35,672 bases of DNA, from NCBI RefSeq assembly GCF_902499135.1, contig NZ_CABVPR010000064.1:1-35672 (forward strand). The letters run 5' to 3'. The position numbers were made by a program, and so were the translations under genes. This document shows positions 1 through 7,083 of the stretch, one piece after another. This DNA comes from Burkholderia dolosa (GTDB taxonomy: Bacteria; Pseudomonadota; Gammaproteobacteria; Burkholderiales; Burkholderiaceae). Within the stretch, counting starts at the first letter, position 1; every line of letters begins with the position of its first letter. The notes beneath the pieces are model-generated. The model made no database searches, was not told where the DNA came from, and saw nothing but the letters and a program-made list of their open reading frames with translations.

Positions 1-1511
1 CATACCGGTGTGCCGGCGTCGTTGAATACCGGCTTCGCGTGGCGGCTGCCATGGACGGGTGCCGCCGTTTTGGGCTGGACCTTCACCCATTTGCCGTTCG
101 CGTCCGCGGCGACGGGCACGAGCTTGGTGCCGGGCTGCAGTTTCTGGTCGGGTTCCGGCAGGTCGCTAACCAGCCGCGCGCCCGGCGAGATTTCCAGAAA
201 GGCTTTGGATGCGGGCAACTGCTTCGCCCGCTCCCGACTCTTCTTGATGAACGCTTCGAGCTCCGGGCCGGCAAATACCTCGAGATGCAGCAGCGGGCGA
301 GTCGGCTTCGCGGGCAGCAGCTTCGCGTCCGGATAACGCAGATAGTGGCCCAGGTACCCGATCACATCGCCGGCTTTCACCGCATACGGCTGTTTCAGCA
401 CGACGACCGTATCGAGCGGCTTGGGATCCACGATCGGGTCCAGTTCCTTCTCGTACACGTACCCATACGGCGCGTGCGGCGACACCGGCTGGCCGACGAC
501 CGCGCTTGCCGGCGTGCCGGACTTGATCGCCTTGATTTTCGCCCAGCCGGGCTTGGCCTTCGCCTGCTCGTCCGTGTCCGAGACGATCAATTCCGACCCG
601 CGCGGCAGGATGCCGATGATCTTGCCGTTCGGCAGATCGCGGATGCGAATACCCGTAACGGCAGGCGGGAGCGGCGGCGTTTCTTTCGGGGTTTCGTCCT
701 CGGGCGGCAATTCGAAGTCGTTCCGAATGAAGTCCCCGAGCACGTCGCGATTGACGGTGTCGCGCAGCGGCGGCACCGGCACCTTCGGCAGCGGGACTTC
801 CTGCTTGTCGTTCGCGTTGTCGCCGACGCGGTAGTATCGGTCGCCTTCCCAATACGGCATAGGTCGAAGGCTCGCCTTCGCGCGCTCGGCCGAACCGGCT
901 TTGGCCTGTTCGGCCGCCAGCTGATAGCTGTTCCAGTCCATCACGTGCATGTACAGACTGAAGAACGTCAGCGTTTCGTTCTTGCCGGGTGGTGTCGTGC
1001 TCGACGTTGGAGCCGGCGTCGCCGTTGCTGGCGCTGTGGATGACGTTGCCGGTTGGGCTGCAGCATTCTTGGCTGGCTCCGGCTTTGCGGGCGGAGGTGG
1101 GGGCGGAGGCAGTTTCAGCCGATGACGGATGAGCACGAAGCCCGTCGAATACAACGCGTGGCGGCCGTCTTGGTAGTCCTGTTCCGGATACTTGCTGTCG
1201 AGCCTGTACGCGACGACTTCGCCATCGGCGATCGCACGGATGCCGTCGCCTTGCTTCAACTGCGCAGCCGTGTTCTGGTCGAAGTGGATGCCGCCGTGCC
1301 ACATGCCATTCGCACCCAGTGGATAGAACCCGTCTTCGGCGGCTGCCAGCGCCTTCATATAGGTCATCGGGTTGGCTGGGTCATCTTTGCCGACCGGTGA
1401 GAACGGAAAGGCCCAGTTTAGCGGCGTGTACGGTGCTGTCGCAGGTGCGCTCGGGGCGGTCGCCGGCTTGGCCGGCGCGGCTGGCTTCGTGGTAGGGTGG
1501 CTATTGCTCAT
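1..1511 (-). CDS. Putative T6SS-associated M23-like peptidase/SH3 protein, 3' end outside the window
   Basis: I translated the minus strand from the ATG at 1511. The frame stays open for 503 codons and runs off the left edge, so the C-terminus is missing. The N-terminus is Ala/Pro/Thr-rich with no signal peptide. Residues about 64-130 and 365-415 resemble the two halves of an M23 (LytM) metallopeptidase: HGGIH at 72-76, a YMH motif at 187-189, a VKAGDVIGYLGH segment at 378-389, and LLHLEV at 407-412. Between them are a Pro/Ala/Thr linker (135-177) and an SH3b-like segment (about 286-358, with GWAKI and GYV); a second SH3-like stretch follows after about 430. The canonical HxG[IV]D aspartate is His here, and the first His of the HxH motif is Leu, so catalysis is uncertain. 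The lack of a signal peptide and the adjacent vgrG remnant suggest T6SS delivery against peptidoglycan; that is inference. The start follows a weak ribosome-binding site. Confidence 0.72.
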   Translation of the reverse strand, partial: MSNSHPTTKPAAPAKPATAPSAPATAPYTPLNWAFPFSPVGKDDPANPMTYMKALAAAEDGFYPLGANGMWHGGIHFDQNTAAQLKQGDGIRAIADGEVVAYRLDSKYPEQDYQDGRHALYSTGFVLIRHRLKLPPPPPPPAKPEPAKNAAAQPATSSTAPATATPAPTSSTTPPGKNETLTFFSLYMHVMDWNSYQLAAEQAKAGSAERAKASLRPMPYWEGDRYYRVGDNANDKQEVPLPKVPVPPLRDTVNRDVLGDFIRNDFELPPEDETPKETPPLPPAVTGIRIRDLPNGKIIGILPRGSELIVSDTDEQAKAKPGWAKIKAIKSGTPASAVVGQPVSPHAPYGYVYEKELDPIVDPKPLDTVVVLKQPYAVKAGDVIGYLGHYLRYPDAKLLPAKPTRPLLHLEVFAGPELEAFIKKSRERAKQLPASKAFLEISPGARLVSDLPEPDQKLQPGTKLVPVAADANGKWVKVQPKTAAPVHGSRHAKPVFNDAGTPV

Positions 1512-1571
1512 GTTGCTCGGAATCTCTCGTTTCTCGTTTTTCTTGCTGCTCGGATGCTGTCCGGCTTGGCA

Positions 1572-2086
1572 TCAGCCGGAGAAAAGCGAGCCGCGGCCGC
1601 TGTCGGTCGATACCGGCGTCGCCTTCAACGGATCGCGAATCGTCCCGCTCGCACCACTTGGCTTGTCCCAACTCCCGCATTTCTCCAGGATCTGCCCGGT
1701 CGTCACGCTCTCGATCAGACCGCCAGTCGCGGTGGGCGCTGCTCAGTTTGAGGAAGCTGAGCCACGACGAGAAGTGCAGCTGGAATACGACAGCGATCCG
1801 TCGCTTCCGAGACGGCGCGCGCTGCACGTAGCCGTGAATCGGCAGGTAGCCGCCGTCGGTCTGGCGAATTCACAGCGTGACGGGCTGCAGCAGCAACGCG
1901 TTGAGCCTTGATCGCCTCGCCGGCAACCGGCGTCGACTATCACGTCGAAATTGCGGCCCAGCCGCGCGCCGATCCTGACGTACAACGGCACGAGCGCATC
2001 GTTGCCGAGCGGCGTGTCCAGTTTGACGATGCGATCGAACTGCGCGTAGCCGCCGCGCAGCACTTTTAGCAAGACTTCCCGGCCAT
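1572..2086 (-). pseudogene. Degraded vgrG fragment (T6SS spike protein)
   Basis: On the minus strand, VgrG N-terminal sequence is readable only by changing frame. One frame near 1930-2080 gives LLKVLRGGYAQFDRIVKLDT and the following PLGNDALVPLYV. A second frame near 1820-1905 gives LLLQPVTL, a stop, then IRQTDGGYLPIHGYVQ. A third near 1735-1790 gives FQLHFSSWLSFLKL. These match the start of Burkholderia VgrG proteins in order. The TGA at 1870-1872 sits where the family has Trp (TGG), so it looks like a nonsense mutation. Single-base shifts are needed near 1920, 1825 and 1785. After about 1735 the family similarity stops, and an open tail of about 50 codons ends at 1572. The gp27/gp5-like core of about 600 residues is missing. 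The ATG at 2086 is out of frame with the conserved sequence. Confidence 0.8.
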
Positions 2087-2318
2087 GCGAGAACTCCGTT
2101 CCACGGAAAACGCGCGCGGTCGAAGATGCCGACCTCACGCAATGCGCACGACAATCTTTCACATAAATAACGAAATATTTCCAATTCACTTCCAGCGAGC
2201 GCGGAAGTCCAAAAAATGCCAGATAGCGGAAGCCGGTTCAACCGCGCAAAAGATCATACCAAATGAAATTTGGAACGATAAAGGCGACTACAGCTTTATT
2301 GAGCCTTGTTGAGCCTAT

Positions 2319-2360
2319 TGGTGACCATGAATATCGAGATGGTGACCATGAATATCGAGA
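2319..2360. repeat. Perfect 21-bp tandem duplication
   Basis: The 21-base unit beginning TGGTGACCATG occurs twice with no gap and no mismatch, at 2319-2339 and 2340-2360. It is not seen elsewhere in the window. Confidence 0.9.
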
Positions 2361-2486
2361 ACCAGGATACGGTCGGCTGACGCTGCCGAAGGTCGCGCCT
2401 CGAATAACCCGGTCCTATTTTGTGGTGACGTTTCTTGCGGCAATCAGGGGCAAAGTGAAACCTTCGCACGGCCCGCTATATACATA

Positions 2487-2518
2487 AAGGGTTGCAAATC
2501 GCCAGACTTGCAACCCTT
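2487..2518. terminator. Hairpin with 11-bp stem, possible bidirectional terminator or sRNA end
   Basis: AAGGGTTGCAA at 2487-2497 pairs perfectly with TTGCAACCCTT at 2508-2518 around a 10-base loop. On the plus strand it is followed by TTCTCCGTTTTT; on the minus strand by TTATG. The plus-strand T-tract is interrupted, so terminator strength is uncertain. No obvious gene ends here on either strand. Confidence 0.5.
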
Positions 2519-2619
2519 CTCCGTTTTTACCGCGCAGCCGCGCCCTGCCACTGCAACACCTCGCGCACGAATCTTGCGACAACACGCGATAATGCCCCGT
2601 GAACAACTCGCATCCGCGC

Positions 2620-3063
2620 ATGAAAAACAACGTACTGAACACCCTCCTGCTCGGCGCACTGCTCGCATTCGGCACATCGACCCCGGCGTCGGCGGCGTCC
2701 GCCCAAGCGCTCGACGACGCGCTCGACTGCCACTCGAACGGCCACAAATTCGTCGCGCCGCTGCTCGCGGCCGGCGACATCCAGTCCGAACCGATGCACG
2801 TCGAATCGAACTCGGTCAATGCGTTCCGCACGAACCGATCGCTGACCGCATATGGCTTCGGCGTCTACGTCGTGCTCGGCTACCAGGCGAACGATCCGAT
2901 CTTCCGCCCCGGCGACGGCACGCCGATCGGCAAATGGGCTTACGGCGTCGTGGTTCGCGGCACGAAGAGCGCGGTCGAACAAGCCGTGCGCAAGGCCGGC
3001 AGCGACGCGACCGTCAAGCAGGCGTTTCCGTTCCTGACCGCGATCGTCTGCTCGTCGGACTGA
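2620..3063 (+). CDS. Small periplasmic protein of unknown function
   Basis: A 147-residue protein starting at ATG 2620; an in-frame GTG lies at 2599, but the ATG places the signal peptide at the N-terminus. Residues 1-27 form a typical Sec signal (MKNN, a Leu/Ala/Gly-rich core, then TPASAASA), so export to the periplasm is expected. The mature part has two cysteines, one near its start (LDCHSNGHKF) and one three residues before the end (IVCSSD), which could form a disulfide. A Gly/Tyr/Val-rich centre (YGFGVYVVLGYQ) suggests a compact beta fold. I do not recognise a family with a known function. Codon usage is GC-rich as in core genes. It converges on ppx with 61 bases between the stop codons. 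Confidence 0.8.
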   Translation: MKNNVLNTLLLGALLAFGTSTPASAASAQALDDALDCHSNGHKFVAPLLAAGDIQSEPMHVESNSVNAFRTNRSLTAYGFGVYVVLGYQANDPIFRPGDGTPIGKWAYGVVVRGTKSAVEQAVRKAGSDATVKQAFPFLTAIVCSSD

Positions 3064-3124
3064 CCGGCTCGTCCGGAGCGGTCGGCCGAGGCCCGGGCAT
3101 CGGCGCGCATCGCGCAGCTCCGTA

Positions 3125-4639
3125 TCACGCGCTCGTATACACGACGCGATACGGAATGCCGACCTTCTCCCATTCGGCCGCTTCCTGGCTCAGGCTGTAG
3201 TCGGTCAGCGGATTCTGTTCGACCCACGCGCTCGGCAGACGCACCTCGTAGCCGCCCTTCTTCATCTGCGATACCGAAATGTCGGGAAGCCCCGCATCGG
3301 TCCGGCGCCGGCACAGCAGCGCTGCGAGCCTCAGGCAGAACAGCAGCGGCCATTCGACGTCGCGCGCCTGCGAAAGCTTGCCGAGCTTGCCCGCATGACC
3401 GAGCACCAGCGCGGCGAGCCGCGCCTGGTCGGTGCGCGAAAAGCCCGGCATATCCGCATTGCTCGCGATATACGCGGAATGCTTGTGATACGCGCTGTGG
3501 GAAATCGACAGCCCGATCTCGTGCAGCGCCGCGGCCCACCCGAGGAACGTGCGCGCCTCCTCGCGCTGGTCGTCGCCGGATTCGTCGAGCTGGTCGTAGA
3601 AGCGCACGGCGAGCGTACCGATCCGCTCGGCCTGCGCGCGATCGACGCCGTAGCGCCGCATGAAGCCCTCGACGGTGACCGCACGCATGTCCTCGTGCTG
3701 CGTGCGCCCGAGCAGGTCGTACAGCACGCCGAGCCGCAGCGCGCCGTCGGTGGTGTCGACGTAATCGACGCCGAGCTCCTCGAACACCGCGAGCATGATG
3801 GCGAGGCCGCCGGCGAGCACCGGCACGCGGTCCGGCTTCAGCGCGATCAGCTTCAGCCGATTGACGTTCTCCGCCTTGATCAGCGCGCGCTTCAGACGCT
3901 CGAGGCCGCCGCGCGAAATACCGTGCGTGATGCCGGGATCGTTGAAGCCGTTCGCCTCGACGAGTTCCGCGAGCGCACGCGCAGTGCCGGACGAGCCGAT
4001 CGCCTGATCCCAGCCGGCCTTCTTGTATTCGCTCGAAATGATCTGGATTTCGCGCTTCGCCGCGAGCTCGGCCTGACGCATCGTGTATTCGTCGACGTTG
4101 CCCGCCGGAAAGAACGCGCGGCTATGGCTCACGCAGCCGATGTACAGACTCTCCATCACGATCGGCGTGTAGTGCGAGCCGATGATGAATTCGGTGGAGC
4201 CGCCGCCGATGTCGACGACGAGCCGTTTGCCCGCGCTCGCCGGCACCGAATGTGCGGCGCCCGCATAGATCAGGCGCGCCTCTTCGCGACCGGCAATCAC
4301 TTCGATCGGAAAACCGAGCGCCGCTTCGGCTTCGACGAGAAATTCGCCCGCGTTCTTCGCGACGCGCAGCGTGTTGGTCGCGACTGCGCGCACGTGGTCG
4401 GGATGGAAGTCCCGCAGGCGCTCGCCGAACCGCTTCAGCGCCTCCCAGCCACGTTCCTGCGACGCGCGATCGAGCATCTTGTCGCTCGACAGGCCGGCAG
4501 CGAGCCGAACCGGCTCGCGCAGCGCATCGACGGGATAGATCTGACTGCCCGCGGGCGTTTCCTCGACGCGACCCACGATCAGCCGGAAGCTGTTCGAGCC
4601 GAGGTCCACGGCAGCCAGCAAGTGGGGGGTTGTAACCAT
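3125..4639 (-). CDS. ppx: Exopolyphosphatase, Ppx/GppA family
   Basis: A 504-residue protein (E. coli Ppx has 513). The N-terminal actin-like ATPase fold shows the phosphate-1 motif AAVDLGSNSFRL (residues 9-20) and the phosphate-2 motif VVDIGGGSTEF near 142-152. The C-terminal third looks like the HD-type helical domain of the family (ALHEIGLSISHSAYHKHSAY). The enzyme removes terminal phosphate from polyphosphate; family members also hydrolyse pppGpp. The gene is divergent from ppk1, the polyphosphate synthase, across a 278-base intergenic region. In E. coli the two genes form one ppk-ppx operon, so the divergent layout allows separate control. The ATG at 4639 opens directly into the conserved N-terminus. 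Confidence 0.96.
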   Translation of the reverse strand: MVTTPHLLAAVDLGSNSFRLIVGRVEETPAGSQIYPVDALREPVRLAAGLSSDKMLDRASQERGWEALKRFGERLRDFHPDHVRAVATNTLRVAKNAGEFLVEAEAALGFPIEVIAGREEARLIYAGAAHSVPASAGKRLVVDIGGGSTEFIIGSHYTPIVMESLYIGCVSHSRAFFPAGNVDEYTMRQAELAAKREIQIISSEYKKAGWDQAIGSSGTARALAELVEANGFNDPGITHGISRGGLERLKRALIKAENVNRLKLIALKPDRVPVLAGGLAIMLAVFEELGVDYVDTTDGALRLGVLYDLLGRTQHEDMRAVTVEGFMRRYGVDRAQAERIGTLAVRFYDQLDESGDDQREEARTFLGWAAALHEIGLSISHSAYHKHSAYIASNADMPGFSRTDQARLAALVLGHAGKLGKLSQARDVEWPLLFCLRLAALLCRRRTDAGLPDISVSQMKKGGYEVRLPSAWVEQNPLTDYSLSQEAAEWEKVGIPYRVVYTSA

Positions 4640-4917
4640 CAGAAGGGGCTCCGTGCGCGGTTCGCCCGTGGCGGCCGGTCGGGCCGCACAAGGGCGTCGT
4701 TCAAAGGCGACATTTTAAGCGTGGAACGCTTGCCGTTGCCACGCTTCACGGGCATGCATACAGCGGATTGTATATGGCCGAAACTTTTATGAGATAAAAC
4801 GGTTCCGGCGTAGAATTTGCCGATATAAATGAGTGATTGTCATCTGCACGTCATCGTACCGTGAGAGTTTCCGAGCGTCCTTTCGTCACATCGCCCGAAT
4901 CCCCGCCTACTCCGCCG
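4640..4917. promoter_or_regulatory. Divergent ppx/ppk control region
   Basis: A 278-base region between the ppx and ppk start codons. For ppx (minus strand) a -10-like TACAAT lies at 4767-4772, without a convincing -35. For ppk (plus strand) a -10-like TAGAAT lies at 4811-4816, also with a poor -35, and a Pho-box-like element follows at 4837-4854. The composition around 4760-4840 is AT-rich, as expected for promoters. Confidence 0.5.
4837..4854 (+). promoter_or_regulatory. Candidate Pho box upstream of ppk
   Basis: TTGTCAT, four bases (CTGC), ACGTCAT: two direct heptamers in the 7-4-7 layout of PhoB sites, matching CTGTCAT at 6 and 5 of 7 positions. It ends 63 bases before the ppk ATG. It overlaps an in-frame TTG at 4837, which argues against that TTG being the ppk start. 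Confidence 0.6.
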
Positions 4918-6981
4918 ATGTCCGTCCGTTATCCGCTTCTCAACCGTGAACTCGGCATCCTCGGTTTCAACGAGCGCGTGCTGGCCCAGGCCGCCGATCC
5001 GCAGGTACCGTTGCTCGAGCGCCTGCGCTTCATCTGCATCACGAGCAGCAACCTCGACGAATTCTTCGAAGTCCGCATGGCCGGCCTTCAGGAGCAGATC
5101 CGCGACAACCCGGGCGCGCTCACGCCCGACGGCATGTCGCTGCAGCATGCGTACGATCTCGTCGTCGAGCGTGCGCAGCGACTCGTGCATCGCCAGTACA
5201 CGATGCTGCACGAGACGGTGCTGCCCGCGCTCGAGCAGGAAGGCATCTATTTCCACGCGAGCGACAGCTGGAACGATGCACAGCTCGAATGGGCGCGGCG
5301 CTACTTCCTCGACGAACTGCTGCCGGTGCTCACGCCGATCGGCCTTGATCCCGCGCACCCGTTCCCGCGCGTGCTGAACAAGAGCCTGAACTTCGTCGTC
5401 GAGCTCGAAGGGCGCGACGCGTTCGGCCGTCAGGCCGTGATGGGCATCGTGCAGGCGCCGCGCGCGCTGCCGCGCGTCGTGCGCATGCCGCAGGCGCTGT
5501 CGGGCTTCGAACACGGCTTCGTGCTGCTGAGCTCGTTCATGCAGCGCTTCGTCGGCGAACTGTTCCCGCAGCTCGTCGTGAAAAGCTGCAACCAGTTCCG
5601 CATCACGCGCAACAGCGAACTCTTCGTCGACGAGGACGAAATCACGAACCTGCGTGTGGCGCTGCAGGGCGAACTGCCCGCGCGCCATCTCGGCAACGCG
5701 GTGCGCCTCGAAGTGTCGGCCGACACGCCGCAGCACATCGTGCGCCGGCTGCTCGAGGAAAGCGGGCTCGGCGAAAAGGATTGCTATCGCGTGATCGGCT
5801 CCGTGAACCTCGTGCGCCTGATGCAGATTCCGGATCTCGTCGATCGGCCGGACCTGAAGTTCACGCCGTTCACCGCATCGATCCCGCCCGAGATCGCGAA
5901 CGCGCCGACGATGTTCGACGCGATCGACGACGGCGACATCCTGCTGCATCACCCGTACGAAAGCTTCCAGCCGGTGCTCGAGCTGCTCGAGCAGGCCGCG
6001 AAGGATCCGAGCGTCGTCGCGATCAAGCAGACGATCTATCGCACCGGCAGCGTGTCGCCGCTGATGGACGCGCTGATGGAAGCCGCGCGCAACGGCAAGG
6101 AAGTCACCGTCGTCGTCGAACTGCTCGCGCGCTTCGACGAGGAAACCAACATCAACTGGGCCGCACAGCTCGAGGCGGTCGGCGCGCATGTCGTGTACGG
6201 CGTCGTCGGCCACAAGTGCCACGCGAAGATGATGCTGATCGTGCGGCGGGTCGTGCAAGGCGGCAAGGCGTCGCTGCGCCGCTACGCGCACCTCGGCACC
6301 GGCAACTATCATCCGCGCACCGCGCGCCTCTATACGGACTTCGGGCTGATGACGGCCGATCAGAAGATCTGCGAGGACGTCCATCACGTGTTCCAGCAGC
6401 TGACCGGCATCGGCGGCGAGCTCACGCTGCACGAGCTGTGGCAGTCGCCGTTCACGCTGCATCCGCGCCTCATCGAATCGATCCGCACCGAAATCGACAA
6501 CGCGCGCGCCGGCAAGCGCGCACGCATCGTCGCGAAGATGAACGCGCTGCTCGAACCGTCGGTGATCGCGGCGCTGTACGAAGCGTCGCAGGCGGGCGTC
6601 AAGGTCGACCTGATCGTGCGCGGCGTGTGCGCGCTGAAGCCGGGCGTGCCGGGGCTGTCGGAAAACATCACCGTGCGCTCGATCGTCGGCCGCTTCCTCG
6701 AACATCACCGCATTTACTATTTCCATGCGGGCGGCGCCGAGGACGTCTATCTGTCGAGCGCCGACTGGATGGATCGCAACCTGTTCCGCCGCGTCGAAGT
6801 CGCGTTCCCGATCCGCGACCGGAAGCTCAAGCGCCGCGTGATCGCCGAAGGACTGTCGGTGTGCCTCGGCGACAACCAGTCGGCGTGGCAGATGCACAAC
6901 GACGGCCACTATCGCCGACGTCGCGCGGGCAAGACGGTGCGCAACGCACAGCTTGGATTGCTCGCGAAGTTCGCGTCGTAG
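4918..6981 (+). CDS. ppk: Polyphosphate kinase 1
   Basis: A 687-residue PPK1 that reversibly transfers the gamma phosphate of ATP onto a growing polyphosphate chain. From the ATG at 4918 the length is very close to E. coli PPK (688), and the N-terminus MSVRYPLLNRELGILGFNER is the usual family start. Longer in-frame starts (GTG 4861, TTG 4837) would add a Pro-rich stretch and run through the likely promoter. The autophosphorylated histidine is in GHKCHAKMM and falls at residue 435 with this start, the same number as in E. coli. The second conserved histidine lies in FLEHHRIYYF (about 596-597), followed by YLSSADWMDRNLFRR. LGTGNYHPRTARLYTDFG is also intact. The gene converges on phoR with a shared palindromic terminator. 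A Pho box upstream suggests induction by phosphate starvation. Confidence 0.97.
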   Translation: MSVRYPLLNRELGILGFNERVLAQAADPQVPLLERLRFICITSSNLDEFFEVRMAGLQEQIRDNPGALTPDGMSLQHAYDLVVERAQRLVHRQYTMLHETVLPALEQEGIYFHASDSWNDAQLEWARRYFLDELLPVLTPIGLDPAHPFPRVLNKSLNFVVELEGRDAFGRQAVMGIVQAPRALPRVVRMPQALSGFEHGFVLLSSFMQRFVGELFPQLVVKSCNQFRITRNSELFVDEDEITNLRVALQGELPARHLGNAVRLEVSADTPQHIVRRLLEESGLGEKDCYRVIGSVNLVRLMQIPDLVDRPDLKFTPFTASIPPEIANAPTMFDAIDDGDILLHHPYESFQPVLELLEQAAKDPSVVAIKQTIYRTGSVSPLMDALMEAARNGKEVTVVVELLARFDEETNINWAAQLEAVGAHVVYGVVGHKCHAKMMLIVRRVVQGGKASLRRYAHLGTGNYHPRTARLYTDFGLMTADQKICEDVHHVFQQLTGIGGELTLHELWQSPFTLHPRLIESIRTEIDNARAGKRARIVAKMNALLEPSVIAALYEASQAGVKVDLIVRGVCALKPGVPGLSENITVRSIVGRFLEHHRIYYFHAGGAEDVYLSSADWMDRNLFRRVEVAFPIRDRKLKRRVIAEGLSVCLGDNQSAWQMHNDGHYRRRRAGKTVRNAQLGLLAKFAS

Positions 6982-7014
6982 GCATCGCGCGGCTTCGCGC
7001 GCGCCGGTCGAATG

Positions 7015-7044
7015 AAAAGCGCAGCCCGCGGGCTGCGCTTTTTT
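7015..7044. terminator. Bidirectional terminator between ppk and phoR
   Basis: AAAAGCGCAGCCCG is followed directly by its exact reverse complement, giving a 28-base perfect palindrome with T-tracts on both strands. It lies 33 bases past the ppk stop and 39 past the phoR stop, so it can serve both converging transcripts. Confidence 0.9.
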
Positions 7045-7083
7045 CGTTGTCCGCCGGGAACGGCGCACGACGCGCCGACGCGC

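Larger units (their letters stand above)
2087..2619. other. AT-rich intergenic region at the T6SS remnant boundary
   Basis: About 530 bases without a gene I can support. Composition from about 2150 to 2500 is clearly more AT-rich than the flanking coding DNA. It holds a small dyad (CCAAAT-GAA-ATTTGG at 2259-2273), a 21-bp tandem duplication (2319-2360) and a hairpin (2487-2518). A 74-codon plus-strand frame at 2263-2487 covers the duplication but shows no recognisable similarity, no good ribosome-binding site and no coding-like third-position bias. Confidence 0.6.

Noticed and set aside
2263-2487. A 74-codon plus-strand frame in the AT-rich region
   Set aside because: No ribosome-binding site, no recognisable sequence, and its only repeat motif comes from the DNA duplication.
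4758-4773. A dyad ATACA-N6-TGTAT in the ppx/ppk gap, a possible operator
   Set aside because: Short arms that do not extend, and it overlaps a predicted -10; likely chance in AT-rich DNA.
4840-7068. A 742-codon open frame antisense to ppk
   Set aside because: Its product is His/Arg/Asp-rich without any family motif, as expected opposite a GC-rich gene, while the plus strand encodes an unmistakable PPK1.
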